NCBI GenBank assembly: GCA_027486275.1
Contig: JAIXPM010000450.1
Coordinates: 1-10,067, forward strand
DNA: 10,067 nucleotides
DNA from: Sphingomonadales bacterium
Lineage (GTDB): Bacteria > Pseudomonadota > Alphaproteobacteria > Sphingomonadales > Sphingomonadaceae
Direction: 5' to 3'
Made by a program: the position numbers and the translations under genes. Positions 1-5,835 of the stretch are shown piece by piece. The notes beneath the pieces are model-generated. The model ran no database searches. It was not told the DNA's origin and was given only the letters and a program-made list of their open reading frames with translations. The first letter of the stretch is position 1. Every line of letters begins with the position of its first letter.

Positions 1-275
1 GCCCACACATCCAGCATGGGTCGGCGATACAGGAAGATCATGTCCGGCAGCGCGCCCGATGGCACATCGCCTTTCATGCCGACATGCCGGCCCCAGTAAA
101 GACCGAGCAGATCCCACTCCGTCTCCAGCTGCATTTCGGCCATCACCGTTTCGTCGGGGAAATCCTCCACCTTCAGGATCACGGTGGCGAGGTGGCGGCG
201 GAACTGGTCGGGCAAGCGCTCCACGGCGGCTTGTGCGACCTGTTCGATATCGGCAAGGGTGGGGGCGATCAACAT
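1..275 (-). CDS. Metallopeptidase family protein (DUF1025/zincin-like), N-terminal part
   Basis: Partial gene running off the left edge; 91 codons are visible, starting at the ATG at 275-273. The N-terminus reads [10 protein letters not shown], followed by an acidic stretch with VEDFPDE (residues 36-42) and LLGLYWG (56-62). That pattern is typical of the small bacterial putative Zn-protease family (DUF1025, Pfam Zincin_1), whose members are about 120-140 aa. The diagnostic HExGHxxG zinc motif lies near the C-terminus in this family and would fall outside the window, so catalysis cannot be confirmed here. An upstream ATG at 286 is in another frame and stops quickly, so 275 is the supported start. 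The gene diverges from the pterin dehydratase gene across 27 bp. The family assignment is from recalled conserved features; the physiological substrate is unknown. Confidence 0.75.
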   Translation of the reverse strand, partial: MLIAPTLADIEQVAQAAVERLPDQFRRHLATVILKVEDFPDETVMAEMQLETEWDLLGLYWGRHVGMKGDVPSGALPDMIFLYRRPMLDVW

Positions 276-302
276 GATCCCACCATAGAGAGGAAGCCGG
301 CC

Positions 303-587
303 ATGGTCGAGAAGCTGGATGAGACCGCACGCGCCACGCTCGCCACAAAATTGCCTGACTGGCAGCTGGAGGGCGAGCATCTGAAGCGCAGCTTCCGCTT
401 CAAGGACTTCAACGAGGCCTGGGGCTTCATGAACCGGGTGGCGCTGCTGGCCGAAGCACAGGATCATCACCCCGAATGGTTCAATGTTTACAACAAGGTC
501 GATATCGCACTGACCACCCACGATGCCGGCGGGCTTTCGGCGCGCGACGTGCGCCTGGCCAAGGCCATCGATGCGCTGATCGGCTGA
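303..587 (+). CDS. phhB: 4a-hydroxytetrahydrobiopterin dehydratase (pterin-4a-carbinolamine dehydratase)
   Basis: A 94-aa protein, the usual length for the PCD/DCoH family, which dehydrates 4a-hydroxytetrahydropterin to recycle the cofactor of aromatic amino acid hydroxylases. The family core is intact: an E51-x3-H55-H56-P-E-W block, NVYNKV (61-66), then [11 protein letters not shown] (72-82). H55, H56 and H73 match the histidines that line the active site in this family. The ATG at 303 is preceded by AGGAAG at 291-296 with a 6-nt spacer, a good ribosome binding site that decides this start over longer in-frame options. No hydroxylase gene is visible nearby, so whether it serves phenylalanine hydroxylase or another role (as proposed for molybdopterin-linked PCD proteins) cannot be told. 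It is followed by a strong hairpin at 596-633. The symbol is used for the family. Confidence 0.93.
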   Translation: MVEKLDETARATLATKLPDWQLEGEHLKRSFRFKDFNEAWGFMNRVALLAEAQDHHPEWFNVYNKVDIALTTHDAGGLSARDVRLAKAIDALIG

Positions 588-595
588 TCCGGAAT

Positions 596-633
596 ACAGT
601 AGGGGCGGCACCTTGCGGTGCCGCCCCTACTGT
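596..633. terminator. Perfect 17-bp hairpin between convergent genes
   Basis: Arms at 596-612 and 617-633 are perfectly complementary over 17 bp, with a TTGC loop (613-616). It lies 8 nt after the pterin dehydratase stop and 15 nt past the stop of the convergent DUF1508 gene. It is therefore placed to end transcription from both sides. Neither strand has a T-tract after the stem, so it is not a canonical intrinsic terminator. It may block read-through, stabilise 3' ends, or act with Rho. Confidence 0.6.
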
Positions 634-648
634 CAGCAATGATGCGGA

Positions 649-828
649 TCAGTCTTCCTGTTCGACCGTCGGCGCACCGGGACCGTTCTTCTTGATCGAT
701 TCGATGGCATTCACCGCGGAGGCCTTCGAAGAATAGCCTTGCGTGGAGAACATCACCTCGCTGTTGTACATGAAGCGCACGCGAAACTCGCCGGCCTTGT
801 CCTTGTAGATTTCGAACTTGTGAGCCAT
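649..828 (-). CDS. DUF1508 / YegP-like small protein
   Basis: A 59-aa protein containing one YegP-type repeat: FEIYKDKAGEFRVRF (residues 5-19), then GYSSKASAVNAIESIKKN (31-48), the hallmark of the DUF1508 family. E. coli YegP carries two such repeats in tandem; this is the single-repeat form common in alphaproteobacteria. It is predicted to be a small cytosolic alpha/beta protein of unknown function. The ATG at 828 is preceded on the minus strand by a purine-rich GGGGGAGGGG with a 4-nt spacer, a strong ribosome binding site. The stop TGA is at 651-649. The upstream SIMPL gene on the same strand ends 53 bp away. A TTGACG at 885-880 (minus strand), overlapping that gene's stop codon, could be a -35 element, but no convincing -10 is correctly spaced. 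Confidence 0.88.
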   Translation of the reverse strand: MAHKFEIYKDKAGEFRVRFMYNSEVMFSTQGYSSKASAVNAIESIKKNGPGAPTVEQED

Positions 829-881
829 TGCGCCCCTCCCCCATTAACCGTTTTTGACGTTAATATACTGATTCACCATCG

Positions 882-1757
882 TCAACCGGGAGGCAGCAGG
901 CCGTAGATGATGCAGGATTGCGCCGTCAGTTCGCGCAGCGGCGGCTGCAGCGTGACTTGCAGCGCGTCGGCCCGTTCTTCCAGCGAGGCCGGTGTGGCGC
1001 GCTTGGCGCCGGTCACCATGATCGATTGCTCGCTTGCGTCGGATGCAGGCGCGGATGCAATCACATCCCGTGCCGGCGGAGCACTGCCATAGCTAGGCCA
1101 ACCGGCCAGCACCTGCGTCTGGCAAACACGGCCCGATGGATCGATGATCTTCACCGGCCCAAGCCGTGCTCCAGCGGCCGCCACGGCGTCGCGCGCACGC
1201 CGGGCGGCATCTTCAACAGCGGATTTCGCCATGGCGGTCTTGATGGCATTGCCCGGTTCCAGCCGAAAACCGACGTCGTCGATCTCGGTCGGGGCCGCTG
1301 CCACCACTAGCCGATAAGCCCGTTCCAGCGCTGCCATCTCCCGCACCTCGATCGCCACCGATGCCGAACCGGAATAGCCGCGTATCCGGTCCTCACGTTC
1401 ATTGTCGATCAGGTTGCCGTCCTTGTCGCGATACTGATCATAAAGCGGTGTGGCACCGAACGTGGTTTCCAACTGCACAACACCGGCTCCCAAGGCCCGC
1501 AACGCTGCGTCCAGCGCCCGCACTTGCGCAGCCACGGCCGACATGGCCTCGCCGGCGGTCTTCTCAACCTTCTTGAAGCGAGCCCCGATATTGGCGCGGT
1601 TGGCCGGCACTTCGGTGCGGACATGGCCCATCGCCGCGATGACCGGATCCTTCATCCACCACGGCGCCGGGATGAACGGCTGGCCAATGCTGGCGGGCGG
1701 GGTTTGCGCGAAGGCTGGCGCCGCGATCAGGGCAGCGAGGAGGAGCGTGGCTTTCAT
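882..1757 (-). CDS. SIMPL domain-containing (DUF541) exported protein
   Basis: A 291-aa protein with a clear signal peptide: MKATLLLAALIAAPAFA, with likely cleavage after A17 (AFA|QT). It is therefore periplasmic or outer-membrane facing. The mature part resembles the SIMPL/DUF541 family: a GHVRTEVPANRANIGARF strand (44-61), a helix with repeated alanines (65-93), GYSGSASVAIEVRE (127-140), and EDAARRARDAVAAAGARLGPVKII (182-205). Family function in bacteria is not settled. Two cysteines remain in the mature protein (C212, C282) and could form a disulfide. The start at 1757 is chosen because it exposes the signal peptide; the longer reading frame to 1901 adds 48 Arg-rich residues that would mask it. 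There is no good Shine-Dalgarno sequence. A TATCCT hexamer sits about 4 nt upstream of the ATG, which would fit a leaderless message, but no -35 is evident. Confidence 0.82.
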   Translation of the reverse strand: MKATLLLAALIAAPAFAQTPPASIGQPFIPAPWWMKDPVIAAMGHVRTEVPANRANIGARFKKVEKTAGEAMSAVAAQVRALDAALRALGAGVVQLETTFGATPLYDQYRDKDGNLIDNEREDRIRGYSGSASVAIEVREMAALERAYRLVVAAAPTEIDDVGFRLEPGNAIKTAMAKSAVEDAARRARDAVAAAGARLGPVKIIDPSGRVCQTQVLAGWPSYGSAPPARDVIASAPASDASEQSIMVTGAKRATPASLEERADALQVTLQPPLRELTAQSCIIYGLLPPG

Positions 1758-1901
1758 AGGCAGGATAGTGGCGCGCCGTGTGTTGCGGGATGATGAATGG
1801 AAGACATGCGAGTGCGGCCGGCGGCGAATTCGCCTCGTCCGCTGAAGGATTAAAGAAAGAAGGAAGAAAGAGCGTGGTGGAGCCGCGCCGTCAGACGACA
1901 C

Positions 1902-1928
1902 AAAAAAGGGCGGCTGGAGAGCCGCCCT
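1902..1928 (-). terminator. Rho-independent terminator after the SDR gene
   Basis: Read on the minus strand: a 9-bp perfect stem (1928-1920 with 1915-1907), a 4-nt loop (1919-1916), and then a run of six T (complement of 1907-1902). The stem is almost all G and C. It lies 67 bp beyond the SDR stop and ends the minus-strand dnaA-transporter-SDR run. It insulates the SIMPL gene, whose start is 145 bp further on. Confidence 0.88.
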
Positions 1929-1948
1929 CTTCAGTCGTTGGCCGATCT

Positions 1949-1980
1949 TGCCGGAGCCGGCAAATAGCTGCGCTATTTGC
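1949..1980. repeat. Two overlapping small hairpins between SDR stop and terminator
   Basis: Arms GCAAATAGC (1960-1968) and GCTATTTGC (1972-1980) form a 9-bp perfect stem with a TGC loop. A second, smaller hairpin TGCCG / CGGCA (1949-1953 with 1958-1962) shares bases 1960-1962 with it, so the two exclude one another. The heptamer AGCTGCG recurs at 1966-1972 and 1987-1993. The element is 14 nt past the SDR stop. It may be a 3'-end stabilising structure or a dispersed intergenic repeat; the window alone cannot separate these. Confidence 0.5.
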
Positions 1981-1994
1981 GCGCCCAGCTGCGA

Positions 1995-2774
1995 TCAGCG
2001 CGGAGCCATCCGGATGCCGCCATCCAAACGGACGTCTTCGCCGTTGAAATAGGAGTTCCGGCACATCTCCACCGCCAGCGATGCATATTCCTCCGGGCCG
2101 CCCAAACGCTTGGGGAACAGCACGGTCGCCGCCAACGCAGCCTTCACATTGTCCGGCGCACCTTGCAGCAGGGGCGTGTTGAAGATGCCGGGCAGGATGG
2201 TGTTGACGCGAATGCCTTCGCTCGACAGGTCGCGGGCAATCGGCAGGGTCATGCCGACAACGCCGCCCTTCGACGCGGAGTAAGCCGCCTGCCCGATCTG
2301 GCCGTCCTCGGCGGCGACCGAAGCGGTGTTGACGATGGCACCGCGCTCACCGTTTTCCATCGGCGGCAGGCTCATCATGCCGGCGGCCGACTTGGCGATG
2401 CAGCGGAAGGTGCCAACCAGGTTGATCTGGATGATGCGATCAAAGGCATCGATCGGGAAATGCTTGATGCTGCCGTCTTCCTTGGAACGGCTGGCGGTCT
2501 TGATGGCGTTGCCGGTGCCGGCGCAGTTGATCAGGATACGCTCCTGGCCGATGGCGGCACGGGCCTTGGCAAAACCGGCATCGACAGATTCATCGTTGGT
2601 GACATTGACGTTGCAGAACACGCCGCCGATTTCGGCCGCCATGGCTTCGCCCTTCTCGGCGTTCATGTCGAAAATGGCGACCTTGACGCCTTGGCTTGCC
2701 AGCAACCGCGCCGTGGCGGCGCCCAGGCCCGATGCACCGCCGGTAACAACCGCCGAACAACCTTCCAGATTCAT
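1995..2774 (-). CDS. SDR family oxidoreductase, HSD10-like (3-hydroxyacyl-CoA dehydrogenase type 2)
   Basis: A 259-aa classical short-chain dehydrogenase with a Rossmann glycine motif TGGASGLG (11-18), D36 after the second strand (NAD preference), NCAG (83-86, variant of NNAG), N118, S152, and the catalytic pair Y165-x3-K169 in AAYSASKGG. The run INTILPG-like NTILPGIFNTPLL (191-203) and C-terminal VRLDGGIRMAP match the 17-beta-HSD10/3-hydroxyacyl-CoA dehydrogenase type 2 subgroup closely. The likely reaction is NAD-dependent oxidation of (S)-3-hydroxyacyl-CoA, possibly from branched-chain amino acid or fatty acid breakdown; the exact substrate is inferred. The ATG at 2774 is preceded by GGGGAGG with a 5-nt spacer, a strong site that overrides a longer in-frame start at 2846. 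It lies 76 bp downstream of the transporter gene, with its own candidate promoter in the gap. Confidence 0.9.
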   Translation of the reverse strand: MNLEGCSAVVTGGASGLGAATARLLASQGVKVAIFDMNAEKGEAMAAEIGGVFCNVNVTNDESVDAGFAKARAAIGQERILINCAGTGNAIKTASRSKEDGSIKHFPIDAFDRIIQINLVGTFRCIAKSAAGMMSLPPMENGERGAIVNTASVAAEDGQIGQAAYSASKGGVVGMTLPIARDLSSEGIRVNTILPGIFNTPLLQGAPDNVKAALAATVLFPKRLGGPEEYASLAVEMCRNSYFNGEDVRLDGGIRMAPR

Positions 2775-2808
2775 GTGAACCTCCCCATGTTTGAAATGTG
2801 ATGCTGAG

Positions 2809-2837
2809 CTTATGAGCAGCGCCGCCCCCGCCTGCAA
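2809..2837 (-). promoter_or_regulatory. Candidate sigma-70-type promoter for the SDR gene
   Basis: On the minus strand TTGCAG (2837-2832), a 17-nt spacer and CATAAG (2814-2809) resemble -35 and -10 elements (3/6 and 4/6 of consensus). The predicted start is near 2802, giving a leader of about 27 nt that contains the Shine-Dalgarno sequence. It is found by eye only; partial matches of this quality arise by chance. Confidence 0.35.
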
Positions 2838-2850
2838 CCTTTCCAAACAA

Positions 2851-3711
2851 TCAGCCCGCTTTCTTCAACTGCGCTTCGCGCCAGGCCAGATAGATGGTGG
2901 AGGATAGGATCAATGCCCCGCCCGCCAGCGTGAGCGCATCATAGGTCTCGCCAAACAGCAGGATGCCGGCCGCTGTGATGAGGCCGAACCGCACGAAATC
3001 CAGCGGCAGCACGGCGGAGGCTTCGGCCAGCGAGAAGGCCCGGGTGAGCGTGAGTTGGCCGATAGCCGCAGCCGCGCCAATGCCGGCCAGCAGCGGCCAT
3101 ACCACCAGCGGCGGCGTTTGCCAGACGAACAGTGCGACCGCCAGGCTGGGGATGGTCGTCAGGATGAAGGTCCATGCCGCCACCGCGCGGGCATCATCCA
3201 CCCCCACCAGGCTGCGCATGGCCACGATCGAGTAACCGGTGGACACTGCCGACACGATGCCGGCCACGATTCCCGCCGTCAGCGGCAGTTGGCCGGGCCG
3301 CAGCACCAGCAGCATACCGACAAAGCCCACGGCAAGCGCCGCGATCCGCCGGGCGCGAATGCGTTCACCCAGCACCAGCACGGCCCCCAGCGTACCAAAC
3401 AGCGGCGCCGTGTAGTTGATGGCCAGGGTGGTGGCGAGCGGCGCATTGGCCACCGCATAGAAGGTGCCCATCGTGGCAATGAAGCCCGACGTGGCGCGGC
3501 CAAGGTGCACCTTCATCCGGTCTCGCCGGATCAGGCCGGGCGTGCCGAGCATCATCGGCACCAGGAACAGCAATCCGATGAAATTGCGGAAGAAAACAAT
3601 CTCGAAGCTATGCAGGTGTTGCGCTGCGAAGCGGATCATCACCCACATCGACGCAAAGGCGAAGCAGGAGAGGATGAACCAGAACGGGCCGGAATTTTTT
3701 AGGCGCTGCAC
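2851..3711 (-). CDS. EamA / DMT family transporter
   Basis: A 286-aa, highly hydrophobic protein with about ten predicted membrane spans and two EamA repeats (about residues 10-138 and 147-277), the standard drug/metabolite transporter build. The first repeat ends with the family pattern PLFGTLGAVLVLGERIRARRIAALAVGFVGMLLVLRP split over 103-139, where a conserved Glu (E116) follows the LG pair. The second has the equivalent FGET (253-256). The inner-membrane substrate is unknown; relatives include amino acid, S-adenosylmethionine and metabolite exporters. The start is GTG at 3711-3709. No ATG is available in frame upstream before the dnaA stop, and the next internal ATG would cut into span 1. 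No clear Shine-Dalgarno sequence precedes it. It begins 39 bp after the dnaA stop, so co-transcription with dnaA is plausible. Confidence 0.9.
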   Translation of the reverse strand: MQRLKNSGPFWFILSCFAFASMWVMIRFAAQHLHSFEIVFFRNFIGLLFLVPMMLGTPGLIRRDRMKVHLGRATSGFIATMGTFYAVANAPLATTLAINYTAPLFGTLGAVLVLGERIRARRIAALAVGFVGMLLVLRPGQLPLTAGIVAGIVSAVSTGYSIVAMRSLVGVDDARAVAAWTFILTTIPSLAVALFVWQTPPLVVWPLLAGIGAAAAIGQLTLTRAFSLAEASAVLPLDFVRFGLITAAGILLFGETYDALTLAGGALILSSTIYLAWREAQLKKAG

Positions 3712-3750
3712 AACATTGCAGTTAGGCGCTTGGCAGCAGACTGGGAAGCC

Positions 3751-5148
3751 TCAGCCGTCCAGCAGTCGGGTCAGTGTTGCGACATCAGTATCGATTTCGC
3801 GATCGTCAGCGCGCAATTGTTCCACGCGCTTGACCGCGTGCATCACCGTGGTGTGATCCCGCTTGCCGAACCGGCGGCCGATCTCCGGCAGCGAACGCGG
3901 CGTCATTTTCTTGGCCAGATACATAGCGATCTGGCGCGGCCGCGCGACTTCTCGGGCCCGGCGTTCGGACAGGAGATCGGCAACCTTGAGACCGTAATAA
4001 TCGGCAACCTTGCGCTGGATCTCGTCAATGGTCAGTTTCTTCTCGTGGGCGCGCAGAAGATCGGCCAGCGTTTCACGGGTGAATTCAAGGCTTACCGGCT
4101 TGTTGACCAGCAGGGCGAAGGCCGTGACGCGGTTCAATGCGCCTTCCAGTTCACGCACGTTGGCGGTGATCTTGCGGGCGAGGAACTCGATCACGTCATC
4201 CGGCACAGCGCAGCGGTTGCCCAGCGTGGCGACCTTGGCATGCAGGATGTTCAACCGCAGTTCGTAGTCGGCCGGATTGATATCGGCGACAAGACCCCAG
4301 GCCATACGCGACAGGATGCGTTCCTGAATGCCTTCCAGATTCTGTGGGCTGCGATCGGCGGTAATCACCAGGCGTTTTCCGGCCCCGATGATCTCGTTCA
4401 TGGTGTGGAAAAACTCTTCCTGGGTCGATTCCTTGCCAGCAATGAACTGCACGTCGTCGATCATCAACAGATCGACCGAGCGCAGCCGCTGCTTGAAGCT
4501 GATCGTGTCTTTGGCCCGCATGGCTGCCATGAACTCGACCATGAATTTCTCGGCTGACAGATAGGCGACTCGGGCGTTCGGGTGGTGCGCCAGATAGGCA
4601 TTGCCGATGGCGTGCATCAGGTGGGTCTTGCCCAGCCCGGTGGTGCCATGCAGGAACAGCGGGTTGAAGCCCGGCGCGCCCGGCTCGGCCATGGCCAACG
4701 CTGCGTTGTAGGCCAATTCGTTGGACTTGCCGACGATGAAATTGTCAAAGCTGTAGCGTGCATCGACCGGAAGCGACTGGGCGGCGGCCGGAGCTGCCGC
4801 CTTTGTGGCCGACGGGGTCGCCACCATGGCCTGGCCCTGCTGCACGGCCACACGGCGGAGCGACGGCTGGTGCTGTGACCAATGGCGGCGCAGCAGATCG
4901 GCATAGTTGCTGGTGACCCAATCAGCGGCAAAGGCCGACGGCGCGGCCAGACGCAACGTCTCACCGTCGCAGCCGATGAGCGCCAAAGGCGCCAACCAGG
5001 CTTCATAGCTGTGATCGCCGGCATCAGCTTTCAGGGCGGCGCGGACACGCGTCCACACGTCACGATCGTTGACGGAAAAGTCGATCGAGCCCCCCTGCGG
5101 CACTGGCTGAAGGCCAGAAGGCATAACTGATGCAACAGCCGTCGACAC
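3751..5148 (-). CDS. dnaA: Chromosomal replication initiator protein DnaA
   Basis: A 465-aa AAA+ initiator with all four domains: N-terminal domain I (about 28-95, VWTRVRAALK and WLAPL), a short Ala/Gln-rich linker (about 100-130), the ATPase domain from YSFDNFIVGKSN (132-143), and a C-terminal DNA-binding domain. Walker A is GTTGLGKTH (168-176), Walker B LLMIDDVQF (227-235), sensor 1 ITADRSP (262-268), the arginine-finger region ERILSRMAWGL (276-286), and sensor 2 ANVRELEGALNR (329-340). The DnaA signature is complete: RPRQIAMYLAKK (403-414) and GKRDHTTVMHAVKRVE (428-443). Length is normal for Sphingomonadales. I choose the GTG at 5148 because GGAAGG precedes it with a 5-nt spacer. An ATG at 5124 has no ribosome binding site, and a TTG at 5187 is less likely. 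dnaN is not adjacent, as usual in alphaproteobacteria. The long region upstream is probably regulatory. Confidence 0.96.
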   Translation of the reverse strand: MSTAVASVMPSGLQPVPQGGSIDFSVNDRDVWTRVRAALKADAGDHSYEAWLAPLALIGCDGETLRLAAPSAFAADWVTSNYADLLRRHWSQHQPSLRRVAVQQGQAMVATPSATKAAAPAAAQSLPVDARYSFDNFIVGKSNELAYNAALAMAEPGAPGFNPLFLHGTTGLGKTHLMHAIGNAYLAHHPNARVAYLSAEKFMVEFMAAMRAKDTISFKQRLRSVDLLMIDDVQFIAGKESTQEEFFHTMNEIIGAGKRLVITADRSPQNLEGIQERILSRMAWGLVADINPADYELRLNILHAKVATLGNRCAVPDDVIEFLARKITANVRELEGALNRVTAFALLVNKPVSLEFTRETLADLLRAHEKKLTIDEIQRKVADYYGLKVADLLSERRAREVARPRQIAMYLAKKMTPRSLPEIGRRFGKRDHTTVMHAVKRVEQLRADDREIDTDVATLTRLLDG

Positions 5149-5573
5149 GCACCCCTTCCTTCCGCCGCACCTCGGCAATTGACACAAGCCCCCTCAGCAG
5201 AGGCACATTTCCGTCCAGAACGCACGATACCAGCCGGCCGTTTCAGCCAGACACAATTGCCCCACTGCGCCTGAAGCAGGGCACAGCCAGCATCGCGTGT
5301 TGCGTGATCGGGTCGTTTGGCGTTCATCACGCCGGCCGCCCCAAACCATGCCGCAAATAAGCAGGGCGGGCGCAGTGCTGCAAGCGACCAATTTCCATCC
5401 ACAGGTAAATAAAGCTGTTGACAGCCCATCCGGAGACTTACCTTGGAGAGCGCCGCAACTCTTTGGATTTACATGCCGAATCATTGTCGCGTGTGGACAC
5501 GATCAGGCAGCGATGAGGGCTAAGCGCTTGGATTTTTTGTGTCAAACCAATGACGCTTTGATGACGCCGCAGA

Positions 5574-5622
5574 CTGCGTCGCAAGGCGCGTTGCAGCGCA
5601 ACAATTCGCTTGTGCGACGCAA
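5574..5622. repeat. Cluster of three TTGC/GCAA-type dyads
   Basis: Three imperfect palindromes follow one another: CTGCGTCGCAA (5574-5584), TTGCAGCGCAA (5591-5601) and GTGCGACGCAA (5612-5622), with centres 17 and 21 bp apart. The outer two also pair with each other as a 9-bp inverted repeat (5575-5583 with 5613-5621). The middle one extends to GTTGC-AGC-GCAAC (5590-5602). They could be an operator array or a folded RNA leader element. Confidence 0.45.
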
Positions 5623-5670
5623 CAGATCACAACTTAATCCACTTTCGGCACCAATACCGGCGGGCAAGCA

Positions 5671-5719
5671 CCGCGAATCGGCTGTTCCGGTCACGACTCG
5701 CAGGCATCGGCCGCGAATC
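5671..5719. promoter_or_regulatory. Three GANTC methylation sites phased at 20 bp
   Basis: GAATC at 5675-5679, GACTC at 5695-5699 and GAATC at 5715-5719 have starts exactly 20 bp apart. The first and third sit in an identical CCGCGAATC nonamer. GANTC is the target of the CcrM adenine methyltransferase widely conserved in alphaproteobacteria, and methylation state controls dnaA transcription in Caulobacter. A fourth site is at 5478-5482. Function here is inferred from context. Confidence 0.5.
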
Positions 5720-5761
5720 ACTGCCGGGCAGGCGGACACCAGCGATCAACGATTTTTGACA

Positions 5762-5796
5762 CAAAAACGGGGCGCCGCCACTTGGCAACGCCCCGT
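5762..5796 (-). terminator. Rho-independent terminator of rpsT
   Basis: On the minus strand ACGGGGCG (5796-5789) pairs with CGCCCCGT (5774-5767). A smaller internal GCCA/TGGC pairing lies between them, and a T-rich tail follows (complement of 5767-5763). It begins 40 bp past the rpsT stop. This separates rpsT from dnaA transcription. Confidence 0.85.
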
Positions 5797-5835
5797 CCTG
5801 GAATGACTGCTCGGCGCGTGGAGCGCCCATGGATA

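Larger units (their letters stand above)
5179..5764. repeat. Three exact copies of TTGACACAA upstream of dnaA
   Basis: Copies are at 5179-5187 (plus), 5537-5545 (minus) and 5756-5764 (plus). The second and third extend to a 13-nt inverted pair (5534-5546 and 5755-5767), though the extra match is mainly A/T runs. A shorter GACACAA is at 5250-5256. The unit has a TTG-N3-CAA dyad. The first copy lies about 31 nt upstream of the dnaA start codon; the last overlaps the T-tract of the rpsT terminator. Confidence 0.55.
5149..5835. promoter_or_regulatory. Gene-free dnaA-rpsT intergenic region, probable dnaA control region
   Basis: This 687-bp stretch has no credible gene. The longest frame inside it (plus strand, 5297-5806) has no recognisable protein features, lacks a ribosome binding site and runs into the rpsT terminator. 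The middle part (about 5385-5560) is visibly more AT-rich than the rest of the window. It contains three TTGACACAA copies, a TTGC/GCAA dyad cluster, three phased GANTC sites plus one at 5478-5482, and a GCTGT-TG-ACAGC dyad (5414-5425). No exact DnaA box (TTATCCACA) was found; the nearest are CCATCCACA at 5395-5403 and TGTGGACAC at 5492-5500, each with two mismatches. Transcription of dnaA must begin here, because the rpsT terminator lies upstream. I could not place the promoter with confidence. Origin function is not supported by the boxes seen. Confidence 0.6.

Noticed and set aside
488..844. 118-codon minus-strand frame spanning the DUF1508 gene
   Set aside because: It is out of frame with the conserved YegP-type protein and crosses the 17-bp hairpin.
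1823..1834. 12-bp perfect palindrome GGCGAATTCGCC upstream of the SIMPL gene
   Set aside because: A 12-bp palindrome is expected about twice per 10 kb by chance, and nothing else supports an operator.
1852..1872. 21-nt all-purine tract upstream of the SIMPL gene
   Set aside because: Notable composition but no partner repeat or known motif; not enough to claim a function.
1977..2801. 274-codon plus-strand frame opposite the SDR gene
   Set aside because: The minus strand carries a complete SDR with catalytic residues; the plus frame is a codon-bias shadow.
5395..5500. oriC based on DnaA boxes at 5395-5403 and 5492-5500
   Set aside because: Both boxes have two mismatches and no cluster is present; nearness to dnaA alone is weak evidence in alphaproteobacteria.
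5297..5806. 169-codon open frame on the plus strand in the dnaA-rpsT spacer
   Set aside because: No ribosome binding site, no recognisable domain, irregular composition, and it reads through the antisense side of the rpsT terminator.
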